The notes under the pieces were generated by a model that did not search any database, was not told the origin of the DNA, and saw nothing but the letters and a program-made list of their open reading frames with translations. Both the position numbers and the translations under genes were made by a program. DNA of 64,000 nt. Origin: Devosia nitrariae. Lineage in GTDB: Bacteria > Pseudomonadota > Alphaproteobacteria > Rhizobiales > Devosiaceae. Below are positions 46,891 through 55,802 of this stretch, in pieces; positions within the stretch are counted from its first letter, which is position 1; every line of letters starts with the position of its first letter. Location of the stretch: the NCBI RefSeq assembly GCF_030160115.1, contig NZ_BSNS01000024.1, positions 434,001-498,000 on the forward strand. Reading direction: 5' to 3'.

Positions 46891-49041
46891 TTACGGGATG
46901 GCGATCCGCCACGGCCGCTCGGGATCGTCGATAGCCTGGCGAACGTCGAACCGGGATACGGTGGCGTTCCACCTCAACCAGTGCACGCCGTCCCGATCGA
47001 GATCGCCGATGTCGACGACCTGGGTGAGCTCGCGGCAGATATGAGGGGCCCGCAGGCGGGTGACGACAAGATTACTGCGAGCGCAATCCTCGGCAAAGGC
47101 GTCGTGAGCGCGGACAAGGGCGATGGAGAATTCCGCGCCCTCATGGATGCAGCCGAGGCTGTCGCAACGGAGTTCATTCAGCCCTGGCGCGATGTCACTG
47201 CCGAAGTGCTCGGACCAAACATCGGTTGCGAAGCTGCCCGTGCGGCCGGCTATAAGTCCCATCGCCTGCCCCTCGCGTACCGCAACCGCTTGTGTCGTAT
47301 CGGCAACGAGCACGTCCGGACGCTGGTCGAAGCCGAGCAGGACGATGACCGGCAGCGCCAGCAGCGGTCCCGCGAAGCGCCAGGGGCTGGCCAGGAATGC
47401 GAACCAGGCGAGCGCGGCGAGGCCAACGATGAGCGCTGCGGGGGTCAGCAGCGGGTTGGTTTCCAATCCCGCGCTCCAGCCGGTAACCAGCACCGCAATT
47501 TCGATCATGCGGGCGATCCCCCACCCCATCGCAACAAGGAAGGGCTGCTCCAGCCCGAAGGGCATGGCCAGCACCGAGAACACCCCGAACGGCATGATCA
47601 CGGCCATGAGGACCGGCAGCACAAGCACATTGGCGACAACACCGAGCGGCGCGGTCTGCTGGAAGTGATAGGCGGCAAAAAGGAGGGTCGCGAGGCCAGC
47701 AACGAGGCTGGTCCACGCGGTAGTCAAGACCACATCCCACCCCCGCCGCACTAGGCTGGGCTGACCCTCGCGGGGCAACCGCGGCAGTTCATAGACCCCA
47801 ATAAGGACAACCACCGCGGCAAAGGAGAGCTGGAAACTGGCGCGAAACACATCGGCGGGATCGACGAGCAAGATGACGAGCGCGGCGAACGCGACATTGC
47901 GCATAGTGAGGGCCCTGCGGCCCGCGAGTACCGCGCCGAAAATCAGCACCAGCATGAGGGTCGAACGGAACGCGGGCGTGTTTGCGACGCCACCGGCCAG
48001 CAGCAGGTAGCCCAACGCGGCCGCGATCCCGGCCAAAGCAGCGATCTTCTTGGCCGGCAGATATCCGGCAAGGCCGGCAAAGGCGGCCATGAGCGCACGC
48101 ACGACGAAGAAGACGCCGCCGGCGACGATCGAGAGGTGCAGGCCAGAGATCGAATAGATATGGGCGAGGCCTGAGGCCGCCATGACGTCGCGTATCTCGT
48201 CGCTGATGCCACTTTGGTCGCCGACCAGCATCGCCCGCGCGATGGCAGCGGGCGGGCCTTCCAGCGTGCCGTCGATCTTCTCAGCGATGCCGCGGCGCAG
48301 GCCGTCGACGCTGCGGACGAGGTCAAGGCCTTCGCCCGGCGCCACGAGTGCGAAGTTGCCGGTGACATTACCGTAAGCGCCTATACCTGCGAAATAGGCG
48401 TGGAACTGGCTGTCGAACGCGCCAGGCAAGATGGGGGCAGGCACGCGGGCAAGGCGGAGATCGGCACGGATGCGATCGCCAGGCGCGACTTCGGGTTCGG
48501 CAGGAACTATGATCCGAGCGCGGCGGACATCGACCGGTCGGGCGTCGCCAAGGGGGTGGATCTGCGAGACGACGATGCGGCGCCCACCATCGAATTCAGA
48601 GAGGACTTCGTCGATGACGGCCTCGTAGGTGCCGTAGGCAGGGAAGGCCAGCATCGGGGATCCCCAAAGCATGCCGTGGAGCGGCAGAAGGCCGGCGCCG
48701 ATTGCCGCCGCAAGCGCCAGCGCAGATACACGCCGCAGCCTGGGTCTGGCCGGCGAAACGGCAAGGAGCACTGTGCAGACAAGCACCAGGGCCAGCAACA
48801 CGCCGTGGTTCGGCTCGGTCGGCAAATCGGCATACGCAATCAAGCCGGCAATCATGGCGAAGGGTATGAGGACCAGCAGGCGTCGCGATTCAAACGCGTC
48901 GGCAATGGCTGCCAGAAGCGAGGCGTGCCAGGCCGTACCGCCGCGGGCGCGCAACTGCGGCAGGCGTGGAGGCGCAGGAACTTGCATTCGCTCCCTTGCA
49001 AGCGCCTCGAGGGCATCCGGCAGCGCAGTCTGATCCGTCAA
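46891..49041 (-). CDS. comEC: ComEC/Rec2 family DNA-uptake channel protein
   Basis: 716-aa polytopic membrane protein that could move single-stranded DNA across the inner membrane in natural transformation. N-terminal helices and an OB-like DUF4131 domain precede the competence domain with HIYSISGLHLSIVAGGVFFVVRAL and many transmembrane helices (about residues 250-550). The C-terminal part (about 580-716) is a degenerate metallo-beta-lactamase region without the HxHxDH metal motif. Divergent from gltX. Function in transformation is inferred only. Confidence 0.9.
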   Translation of the reverse strand: MTDQTALPDALEALARERMQVPAPPRLPQLRARGGTAWHASLLAAIADAFESRRLLVLIPFAMIAGLIAYADLPTEPNHGVLLALVLVCTVLLAVSPARPRLRRVSALALAAAIGAGLLPLHGMLWGSPMLAFPAYGTYEAVIDEVLSEFDGGRRIVVSQIHPLGDARPVDVRRARIIVPAEPEVAPGDRIRADLRLARVPAPILPGAFDSQFHAYFAGIGAYGNVTGNFALVAPGEGLDLVRSVDGLRRGIAEKIDGTLEGPPAAIARAMLVGDQSGISDEIRDVMAASGLAHIYSISGLHLSIVAGGVFFVVRALMAAFAGLAGYLPAKKIAALAGIAAALGYLLLAGGVANTPAFRSTLMLVLIFGAVLAGRRALTMRNVAFAALVILLVDPADVFRASFQLSFAAVVVLIGVYELPRLPREGQPSLVRRGWDVVLTTAWTSLVAGLATLLFAAYHFQQTAPLGVVANVLVLPVLMAVIMPFGVFSVLAMPFGLEQPFLVAMGWGIARMIEIAVLVTGWSAGLETNPLLTPAALIVGLAALAWFAFLASPWRFAGPLLALPVIVLLGFDQRPDVLVADTTQAVAVREGQAMGLIAGRTGSFATDVWSEHFGSDIAPGLNELRCDSLGCIHEGAEFSIALVRAHDAFAEDCARSNLVVTRLRAPHICRELTQVVDIGDLDRDGVHWLRWNATVSRFDVRQAIDDPERPWRIAIP

Positions 49042-49263
49042 TCGTCCGAGCCCCCGCCTCTCGCCCCTGAGGCTATGCTATCTCGCGAAGGCGTCCCATT
49101 GTTTCGAGAAGACGGGGCGGCAATGCATGGTCAAACCTGAATAACACCCATAGTTCGCTGACGGCGCTTTGGCGTTATCCCTGCAGGCTGCCGGTGCCGT
49201 ACTTGCGCTGTCGGCAACCTATGCTACACACGGGACCGAATTCGTCCAACCATTCACGCGTTG
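49042..49263. other. comEC-gltX divergent spacer
   Basis: 222 bases that must hold the promoters of both genes. I see no convincing -35/-10 pair, no RNA gene and no repeat beyond short dyads. The gltX start has no strong ribosome site, so the leader may be important. Confidence 0.4.
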
Positions 49264-50679
49264 ATGTCACAGATCGTCACTCGTTTCGCTCCGTCTCCCA
49301 CGGGATACCTCCATATCGGCAGCGCCCGAACGGCGCTGTTCAATTGGGTCTATGCGCGCAAGACCGGCGGCAAGATGCTGCTGCGCGTCGAAGATACCGA
49401 CCGCGAGCGCTCCACGCAGGAGGCGGTCGAGGCGATTTACGACGGGCTAAAGTGGCTGGGGCTCGACTGGGACGACGAGCCGATCCTGCAGTTCGCTCGG
49501 GCAGCGCGCCATGCCGAGATCGCCAATGAGCTCCTTGCCCGCGGCCAGGCCTACAAGTGCTACTGCACGCCCGAAGAACTCGCCCAGATGCGCGAGGAGG
49601 CGCGGGCCGCCGGGCTGCCGCCGCGCTACAACGGCTACTGGCGCGACAGGAACCCGGCCGAGGCACCCGAGGGTGTGGCGCCGGTCATCCGCATCAAGGC
49701 GCCGCTTTCAGGCGAGATCGTGGTCGATGACCATGTGCAGGGCAAGGTCGTCTTCAAGACCGAGAACCTCGATGATTTCATCATCCTGCGCTCGGACGGA
49801 ACGCCGACCTATATGCATGCCGTGGTCGTCGACGACCATGACATGGGGGTGACGCACATCATCCGCGGTGACGATCATCTGACCAACGCTGCCCGGCAGA
49901 TCGTGATTTACAACGCCATGGGCTGGACGGTGCCGGAGATGGCGCATATCCCGCTGATCCACGGGCCGGACGGTGCCAAGCTCTCCAAGCGGCACGGCGC
50001 GCTCGGGGTTGGCGCCTATCGGCAGATGGGTTACCTGCCCTCGGCGCTGCGCAACTACCTGGCCCGCCTCGGCTGGAGTCACGAGGACGACGAGCTCTTC
50101 TCGACCGAGCAGATGGTCGAGTGGTTCGACCTCGACGGCCTCAACAAGGGGGCGGCGCGCTTCGATTTCGTCAAGCTCGAGAGCATCAACGGTCACTATA
50201 TCCGTGAAGCGGCGCCCGAATATCTCTTCGAGGTGATGGTTGCAACCGCGCTCGAGACCGGGCGAGAGGCGGACCACGAGGGTCTTTCGAGCAATAAGGA
50301 AACGGTGCTGGCAGCCCTGCCCGAACTGCAGCCGCGCGCCAAGACGGTGCTCGAACTCATCGACCTTGCCCAGTTCATCTATGCGGTTCGTCCGATCACC
50401 GTCGACGAGGCAGCCGAAAAGCTGCTGACCTCCGACGCGCGGGTAACGCTGAGAGATGTCCACGAGCTGTTGAGGGGGCTCAACGAATGGACGGTACCGG
50501 CGATCGATGCGGCCATGCGCGGATTTGCCGAGGCCAAGGGCTTGAAGCTCGGCAAGATCGCCCAGCCGCTGCGGGCAGCGATCACCGGGCGCACCGTCTC
50601 GCCGGGGATTTTCGAAGTCATGGTCCTGATAGGAAAGGACGATAGCCTTTCGCGCTTGTCCGACCAGATCGAGGCTTGA
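49264..50679 (+). CDS. gltX: Glutamyl-tRNA synthetase
   Basis: 471-aa class I synthetase. HIGH appears as FAPSPTGYLHIGSARTALFNW and the KMSKS loop as AKLSKRHGALGV. The anticodon-binding C-terminal part (LLRGLNEWTVPAIDAAM, PLRAAITGRTVSPGIFEV) is complete. The ATG at 49264 is used; a TTG three bases upstream is in frame. Whether it charges tRNA-Gln as well cannot be told. A strong hairpin follows. Confidence 0.96.
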   Translation: MSQIVTRFAPSPTGYLHIGSARTALFNWVYARKTGGKMLLRVEDTDRERSTQEAVEAIYDGLKWLGLDWDDEPILQFARAARHAEIANELLARGQAYKCYCTPEELAQMREEARAAGLPPRYNGYWRDRNPAEAPEGVAPVIRIKAPLSGEIVVDDHVQGKVVFKTENLDDFIILRSDGTPTYMHAVVVDDHDMGVTHIIRGDDHLTNAARQIVIYNAMGWTVPEMAHIPLIHGPDGAKLSKRHGALGVGAYRQMGYLPSALRNYLARLGWSHEDDELFSTEQMVEWFDLDGLNKGAARFDFVKLESINGHYIREAAPEYLFEVMVATALETGREADHEGLSSNKETVLAALPELQPRAKTVLELIDLAQFIYAVRPITVDEAAEKLLTSDARVTLRDVHELLRGLNEWTVPAIDAAMRGFAEAKGLKLGKIAQPLRAAITGRTVSPGIFEVMVLIGKDDSLSRLSDQIEA

Positions 50680-50689
50680 CGACACTTCA

Positions 50690-50716
50690 AGATGGGTAAG
50701 CCATGCTTACCCATCT
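50690..50716 (+). terminator. Hairpin after gltX
   Basis: AGATGGGTAAGC and GCTTACCCATCT form a perfect 12-bp stem with a 3-base loop, 11 bases after the gltX stop. No T-run follows, but the stem is strong; it probably ends the gltX message before gltA. Confidence 0.6.
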
Positions 50717-50840
50717 GTTGCCTGGACGGGGTAAAAGAGATACCTCAGAGGGCGGAATTGAACGGCCGATCCCATATTGGCCCCGCCACAAGACGCGCCC
50801 TTCCCTATTCAGGGTTTGCGGGGCCATCGAGGAGAGCTAA

Positions 50841-52130
50841 ATGACCGAAAAAGTCGCCAAACTCACGCTCGGAGATCAGACCTTCGATTTCCCCGTGCTG
50901 CAAGGTTCGGTGGGGCCCGACGTCATCGATATCCGATCGCTCTATGCCAAGACAGGACTTTTCACCTACGACCCCGGCTTCACCTCGACGGCTGCCTGCG
51001 ACAGTTCCATCACCTACATCGACGGCGACAAGGGGGAACTCCTCTACCGCGGCTATCCGATCGACCAGCTCGCAGAAAAGAGCAGCTATACCGAGGTTTG
51101 CTACCTGCTGCTCTATGGCGAGTTACCGACCAAGGCGCAACTGGCCGAATTCGACGATCTCGTTACCCGCCACACCATGGTGCATGAGCAGATGCACTAC
51201 TTCTTCCGGGGGTTCCGGCGTGACGCGCACCCAATGGCGGTCATGACCGGCGTGGTCGGCGCTATGGCAGCCTTCTATCACGACTCGACCGACATCACCG
51301 ATCCGCAGCAGCGCGAAATCGCCTCGATCCGCATGATCGCCAAGATGCCGACGATCGCGGCGATGGCCTATAAGTATTCGGTCGGTCAGCCGTTCGTCTA
51401 CCCGCGCAACGACCTCGATTACGCCTCCAACTTCCTGCACATGTGCTTTTCCGTGCCGGCAGAGCAATACGAGGTCAGTCCCGAGATCGCGCGGGCGATG
51501 GACCTGATCTTCACCCTACACGCCGATCATGAGCAGAACGCGTCTACCTCGACCGTCAGGCTCTCGGGCTCGTCGGACGCCAATCCCTTTGCCTGCATCG
51601 CAGCGGGCGTTGCATGCCTGTGGGGACCTGCGCATGGCGGGGCGAACGAAGCCGCGCTCAACATGCTACGCCAGATCGGCACGGTCGAGCGCATCCCGGA
51701 GTTCATCGCTCGTGCCAAGGACAAGAACGACCCGTTCCGCCTGATGGGCTTCGGCCACCGGGTCTACAAGAACTACGATCCGCGCGCCAAGGTGATGCAG
51801 GAGACGGCCAAGAAAGTGCTGGACATTCTCGGCGTCGAGAACAATCCGACCCTGCAGGTTGCCAAGGAGCTCGAGCGCATCGCGCTCGAGGACGAATATT
51901 TCGTCGACCGTAAGCTCTATCCAAATGTCGACTTCTATTCGGGCATCATTCTCAATGCGATCGGCTTTCCGACCTCGATGTTCACCGTGCTTTTCGCAGT
52001 GGCGCGCACCGTCGGCTGGATCGCGCAGTGGAAGGAGATGATCGCCGACCCGCAGAAGAAGATCGGCCGCCCGCGTCAGCTCTACAATGGCTCGCCGGCA
52101 CGCGAATACCAGTCGATAGACGCGCGTTAG
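50841..52130 (+). CDS. gltA: Citrate synthase
   Basis: 429-aa type II citrate synthase, first step of the TCA cycle. Motifs: DPGFTSTAACDSSITYIDGDKGELLYRGYPI, the substrate His in HADHEQNASTSTVRL, GPAHGGANEAALNML and MGFGHRVYKNYDPRAK. GGAGAG lies 6 bases before the ATG. The stop overlaps a mosaic repeat. Confidence 0.98.
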   Translation: MTEKVAKLTLGDQTFDFPVLQGSVGPDVIDIRSLYAKTGLFTYDPGFTSTAACDSSITYIDGDKGELLYRGYPIDQLAEKSSYTEVCYLLLYGELPTKAQLAEFDDLVTRHTMVHEQMHYFFRGFRRDAHPMAVMTGVVGAMAAFYHDSTDITDPQQREIASIRMIAKMPTIAAMAYKYSVGQPFVYPRNDLDYASNFLHMCFSVPAEQYEVSPEIARAMDLIFTLHADHEQNASTSTVRLSGSSDANPFACIAAGVACLWGPAHGGANEAALNMLRQIGTVERIPEFIARAKDKNDPFRLMGFGHRVYKNYDPRAKVMQETAKKVLDILGVENNPTLQVAKELERIALEDEYFVDRKLYPNVDFYSGIILNAIGFPTSMFTVLFAVARTVGWIAQWKEMIADPQKKIGRPRQLYNGSPAREYQSIDAR

Positions 52131-52233
52131 AGCAACGTGCGCAAAGGTGGATACCGGCTTTGCGCAAAAAACGGCGCGACAACAAAAGACTAGAGCCGGC
52201 GTTCTGATTACGTCAGAACGCATAAAGCTCTAG
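52129..52233. repeat. Rhizobiales-type intergenic mosaic element, copy 4
   Basis: AGAGC at the gltA stop, then the module TGCGCAAAGG...CCGGCTTTGCGCA, a linker with CGGCGCGACAACAAA, and GCGTTCTGA-TTACG-TCAGAACGC (52199-52221), ending in GCTCTAG. This order of modules is the clearest match in the window to the Rhizobiales mosaic repeat. It fills most of the gltA-lpxB convergent spacer. Confidence 0.7.
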
Positions 52234-52274
52234 GTCTGTCTACGCGATCTCTACGGGCGGCTGCGCAGCGAATG

Positions 52275-53399
52275 TCAGCGGTGCCAATGGGCCAGGACCC
52301 GCTCGGCGGGATCCTGGCGGGCTGCCTCGGGCGCCCCGTGCGTCATCAAGCGCGCCAGCTCGCCGAAGGCATCCGCCTGATCCTGACGGATTGTTCTGTC
52401 ATCGAGGAGGTCACGCGCGGCCGCGATGACGGCTGCGGGTTGGGGAGCCCGCGAGATGATTTCCGGAATGACGAGTCGGTCGAGGATGATGTTGGGTAGG
52501 CCGACCGCCGGCCGGCCGAGCTTGCCGAAAACCCGGGCCTGATGGCCGTCCATGACGTAAGTGGTGACCATCGGCACACCGGCCAGTGCCAGTTCCAGGG
52601 TTGCGGTGCCGGCAACGCTGATGGCGAGGACCGTACGGGCGTAGAGCTCGGCGCGTCGCCCGCGATCGGCAACGATCTCGACGCTCACCGGCCAGTCTGC
52701 CGTTTCTGCGGCCAGCATTTCAGCCAGTGCCGGCAAGGCCGGCAGGAGGAAGCCATCGACGGCGCTGTCGCCGGCCAGCGCCTCGGCGACAGTCCTCATT
52801 AACGGCAGATGGCGGCGCAGTTCGCCCTGACGGCTGCCGGGCAGCAACGCCACGAGACCGGTATCGCTCAAGGCGGTAGCGCCGATTTCAGCGAGAGCCG
52901 GATGGCCGACATAGGACGTCGGTGGCCCGCCAAGTTCGCGCATCACCGCCGGTTCGAACGGCAACACTGCCAACACCTCGTCGAAAAGCGGTTTGATCCT
53001 GGCGGCGCGGTGGGGTGAACGGGCCCACACCGACGGGGCCACGTACAGCAGCACCGGGCGATCGAACTGCCGAGCCCGCAGACGTCCCGCGACGAGCCGG
53101 GAGAACTCCTGCGCATCGATGAGGACGACGACATCGGGTCGGCTTCTGACGATGGCGCGGACGGTTTCCTCCACGCGCCAGAGCAGCAATGGCAGGCGCC
53201 TGAGAACATCGGTGATGCCCATGACCGCCAAGTCCTGCATGGGATAGAGCGATGCAAGGCCTTCAGCCGCGAGCTCGTCGCCGCCTACCCCCGCCAGTTC
53301 GACTGTCGCGCGCTCGCGCAGACGGCGCACGAGATCGGCGCCGATGCGGTCGCCGGATGGTTCGCCGGCGAGGATGAAGAGCTCCAGCGGCTCGGACAT
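52275..53399 (-). CDS. lpxB: Lipid-A-disaccharide synthase
   Basis: 374-aa glycosyltransferase that joins UDP-2,3-diacylglucosamine with lipid X. Motifs: FILAGEPSGDRIGADLVRRL at the start, DAQEFSRLVAGRL, VAPSVWARSPHRA and AGTATLELALAGVPMVTTYVM. Complete. It begins 6 bases after the lpxA stop, without the lpxI gene that often stands between them in this order. Confidence 0.96.
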   Translation of the reverse strand: MSEPLELFILAGEPSGDRIGADLVRRLRERATVELAGVGGDELAAEGLASLYPMQDLAVMGITDVLRRLPLLLWRVEETVRAIVRSRPDVVVLIDAQEFSRLVAGRLRARQFDRPVLLYVAPSVWARSPHRAARIKPLFDEVLAVLPFEPAVMRELGGPPTSYVGHPALAEIGATALSDTGLVALLPGSRQGELRRHLPLMRTVAEALAGDSAVDGFLLPALPALAEMLAAETADWPVSVEIVADRGRRAELYARTVLAISVAGTATLELALAGVPMVTTYVMDGHQARVFGKLGRPAVGLPNIILDRLVIPEIISRAPQPAAVIAAARDLLDDRTIRQDQADAFGELARLMTHGAPEAARQDPAERVLAHWHR

Positions 53400-53405
53400 C
53401 TGGCG

Positions 53406-54221
53406 TCAGCTCTCGCTGCCGCCGTTGCCATTGCGGGGCACGAGGATCGGACGGTCCGCGGCCGAGGTGATGAAAGTCACCACGTCCTGCACCATGGCAT
53501 CGTTCTTGAACAGCTCGGCTGCGTCCTCGGCACGCTCGCGCAGCGTCCGCTCGTTGGAAAAGATCATGCGGTAGGCGGCGCGCAGGCGGTGGATGGCGTC
53601 CCGGTCGAACTGGCGACGCTTCAGCCCAACGAGGTTCAACCCGGCGAGCGCCGCACGATTGCCGACGGCCATGCCGTAGGGAATGACGTCGCCATCCACC
53701 ATACTTTGGGCGCCGATGAACGCGTAAGCACCGATGCGGGTGCGCTGATGGACGACGACCGTCCCGCCGAAAGTGACGTTGTCCCCGATATGGCAGTGGC
53801 CGGCAATACCGACATAGTTGGCCAGGATGACGTTGTCGCCAATGATGCAGTCATGGGCAACGTGGGCGCTGGCCATGATGAGGCAGTCGTTGCCGATGCG
53901 CGTCACCATGCCGTCGCCGGCTGTGCCGGGATTGAGGGTTGCCGCCTCGCGGATGACGCAGCGCTCGCCGATCTCGAGGCGCGAGGCTTCGCCCTGGTAT
54001 TTGCGATCCTGCGGCTGGTGCCCGACCGAGGCGAAGGGAAAGATGCGGGACCCTGCCCCCACATGGGTATGGCCTTCGACGCAGACGTGGGAAATGAGTT
54101 CCACGTCTGCATCGAGGACGACGTTCTCGCCCACCACGCAATAGGGCCCGATTTTGACGTTGTGGCCAAGGCGCGCGCCGGGAGCGACGATGGCGGTTTG
54201 GTGGATGCTGACCGAACTCAC
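53406..54221 (-). CDS. lpxA: UDP-N-acetylglucosamine O-acyltransferase
   Basis: 271-aa left-handed beta-helix enzyme, first step of lipid A synthesis. The hexapeptide repeats (IHQTAIVAPGARLGHNVKIGP) and the catalytic His region (IMASAHVAHDCIIGDNVILAN) are present, with the C-terminal helical part GLNLVGLKRRQFDRD. It starts 1 base after the fabZ stop. Confidence 0.97.
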   Translation of the reverse strand: MSSVSIHQTAIVAPGARLGHNVKIGPYCVVGENVVLDADVELISHVCVEGHTHVGAGSRIFPFASVGHQPQDRKYQGEASRLEIGERCVIREAATLNPGTAGDGMVTRIGNDCLIMASAHVAHDCIIGDNVILANYVGIAGHCHIGDNVTFGGTVVVHQRTRIGAYAFIGAQSMVDGDVIPYGMAVGNRAALAGLNLVGLKRRQFDRDAIHRLRAAYRMIFSNERTLRERAEDAAELFKNDAMVQDVVTFITSAADRPILVPRNGNGGSES

Positions 54222-54222
54222 T

Positions 54223-54705
54223 CTACTCGGCCTCGACCATCATGGCCCCGATCTCCGCTTCGGCGACGACGGCCCCGTCGACGATGGCCTTGGCTTCATA
54301 GCGCCCGACATTGCGACGGCGTTGGATCTTGCGGATATGGTATTCGAGCCGGTCGCCGGGTTCGGCGGGCTTGCGGAACTTGGCCTTGTCGATGGTCAGC
54401 ATCAGGACGATGTTCTTCTTGCCTGACATGGCGTCGTTGGCAATGACGATAGCACCGGCGGTCTGGGCCATGCCTTCGATGATCAGCACGCCTGGAAAGA
54501 TGGGTTTGCCGGGAAAATGTCCCTGGAAGATCGGCTCATTGAACGTGACGTTCTTGATGCCGATGGCGGTCTCGTCACCGTTGATCTCGATGATGCGGTC
54601 GATCATCAGGAACGGATAGCGATGCGGCAGGCACTCGAGAATCCTGGCGATATCGAGGCTTCCCAACTGTGCACCTTCCCCTGTCCGGGCCAGGTCTGCA
54701 TCCAT
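54223..54705 (-). CDS. fabZ: 3-hydroxyacyl-ACP dehydratase FabZ
   Basis: 160-aa hot-dog fold dehydratase of fatty acid synthesis. The active-site motif is PHRYPFLMIDRI, followed by FQGHFPGKPIFPGVLIIEGMAQ. The ATG at 54705 overlaps the lpxD stop by one base; a GTG three bases upstream is also possible. Its place between lpxD and lpxA is standard. Confidence 0.97.
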   Translation of the reverse strand: MDADLARTGEGAQLGSLDIARILECLPHRYPFLMIDRIIEINGDETAIGIKNVTFNEPIFQGHFPGKPIFPGVLIIEGMAQTAGAIVIANDAMSGKKNIVLMLTIDKAKFRKPAEPGDRLEYHIRKIQRRRNVGRYEAKAIVDGAVVAEAEIGAMMVEAE

Positions 54706-55727
54706 CACCGTTGGTCCCCCTTACTTAACCGCCGCACTGTCGCAATCTCTTTCCAGAAGTCTCTTATATCCTGCGCGGGCGCCCCGGCAAGCTTGGACCC
54801 GGGCGGCCAATCCTTGGTGACCGCTGCCCGTGCATAGACCATTGAGCCGTCGCCAATCGAGAGGTGCCCGGAGGTACCTACCCCCGCACCCATGACGACT
54901 CCATCACCGACAATTGTCGTACCGGCAAGGCCCGTGGTTGGCGCCAGGAGGCAATTGCGGCCGAGACGCGAGTTGTGACCGATGACTACGATGTTGCCGA
55001 GCTTGGTTCCCTCACCGATCACCGTATCCCCGAGCGCACCGCGGTCGACGGTGGCGTTGGGTCCGATCTCGCATCGATCCTGCACGATCACCCGGCCGAG
55101 CTGTGGAATCTTTCGGTTGGTCGCGCCGTGATCCAGCCAGCCAAAGCCTTCCGTGCCAATGCGCGCACCGGGGTGGACGATGACGTTGTTGCCGAGGTGC
55201 GCGCAATGAATGGTACAGTTGGCCGCGATAATACAGTTGCGCCCAATGGTGACACCCTGGCCGATGACCGTATTGGCGCCGACCACGCTGTTGCGGCCAA
55301 TCTCGACCCCGTCGCCGATGACGACGTTCTCGCCGATCTCGGCGCCCTCCTCGATGAACGGAGGCGTGTCCCCACCACCCTTGCCGGCGGCGATCGCTCG
55401 CGTCGCATCCGGGTAGAGGTGCTCGAGAATATCGACGAAGAGTTCGTGCGGTTTGTCGGCGACCACGGCCACGGTGCCGACCGGCACCTCCTCGGCGAGC
55501 GCCGCCGAGACGATCACGGCACCTGCCGAGGTATCGCGCAGCTCTTCGACGTAGGCCTTGCTGGCCGCAAGCGCGATCGACTGTCGGGCGGCGGTCGTAA
55601 GTTCGTCGGCACCTGCGATGATCAATGAACCGCCACGGGGATCGCCGGCCTCGGCGAAGCCGACGGCCGCGAGCAGGTCGGCGAGGGTTGCGGGCGGCGA
55701 GGCCGGAAAGAAGCGCGTATCAACCAT
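54705..55727 (-). CDS. lpxD: UDP-3-O-acylglucosamine N-acyltransferase
   Basis: 340-aa hexapeptide acyltransferase of lipid A synthesis. The N-terminal LpxD domain (DTRFFPASPPATLADLL) is followed by a beta-helix (IGDGVEIGRNSVVGANTVIGQ) and the catalytic His segment (VVIGHNSRLGRNCLLAP). The ATG at 55727 was chosen; the frame extends 15 bases further. It follows bamA after 75 bases. Confidence 0.96.
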   Translation of the reverse strand: MVDTRFFPASPPATLADLLAAVGFAEAGDPRGGSLIIAGADELTTAARQSIALAASKAYVEELRDTSAGAVIVSAALAEEVPVGTVAVVADKPHELFVDILEHLYPDATRAIAAGKGGGDTPPFIEEGAEIGENVVIGDGVEIGRNSVVGANTVIGQGVTIGRNCIIAANCTIHCAHLGNNVIVHPGARIGTEGFGWLDHGATNRKIPQLGRVIVQDRCEIGPNATVDRGALGDTVIGEGTKLGNIVVIGHNSRLGRNCLLAPTTGLAGTTIVGDGVVMGAGVGTSGHLSIGDGSMVYARAAVTKDWPPGSKLAGAPAQDIRDFWKEIATVRRLSKGDQR

Positions 55728-55802
55728 GAGAGTCACTTGCAAAGACGAAGGCCGCGGTGCGTTGCGCCCCGCGGCCTGACCGACTATAGGCCCGCGGCCC
55801 GA

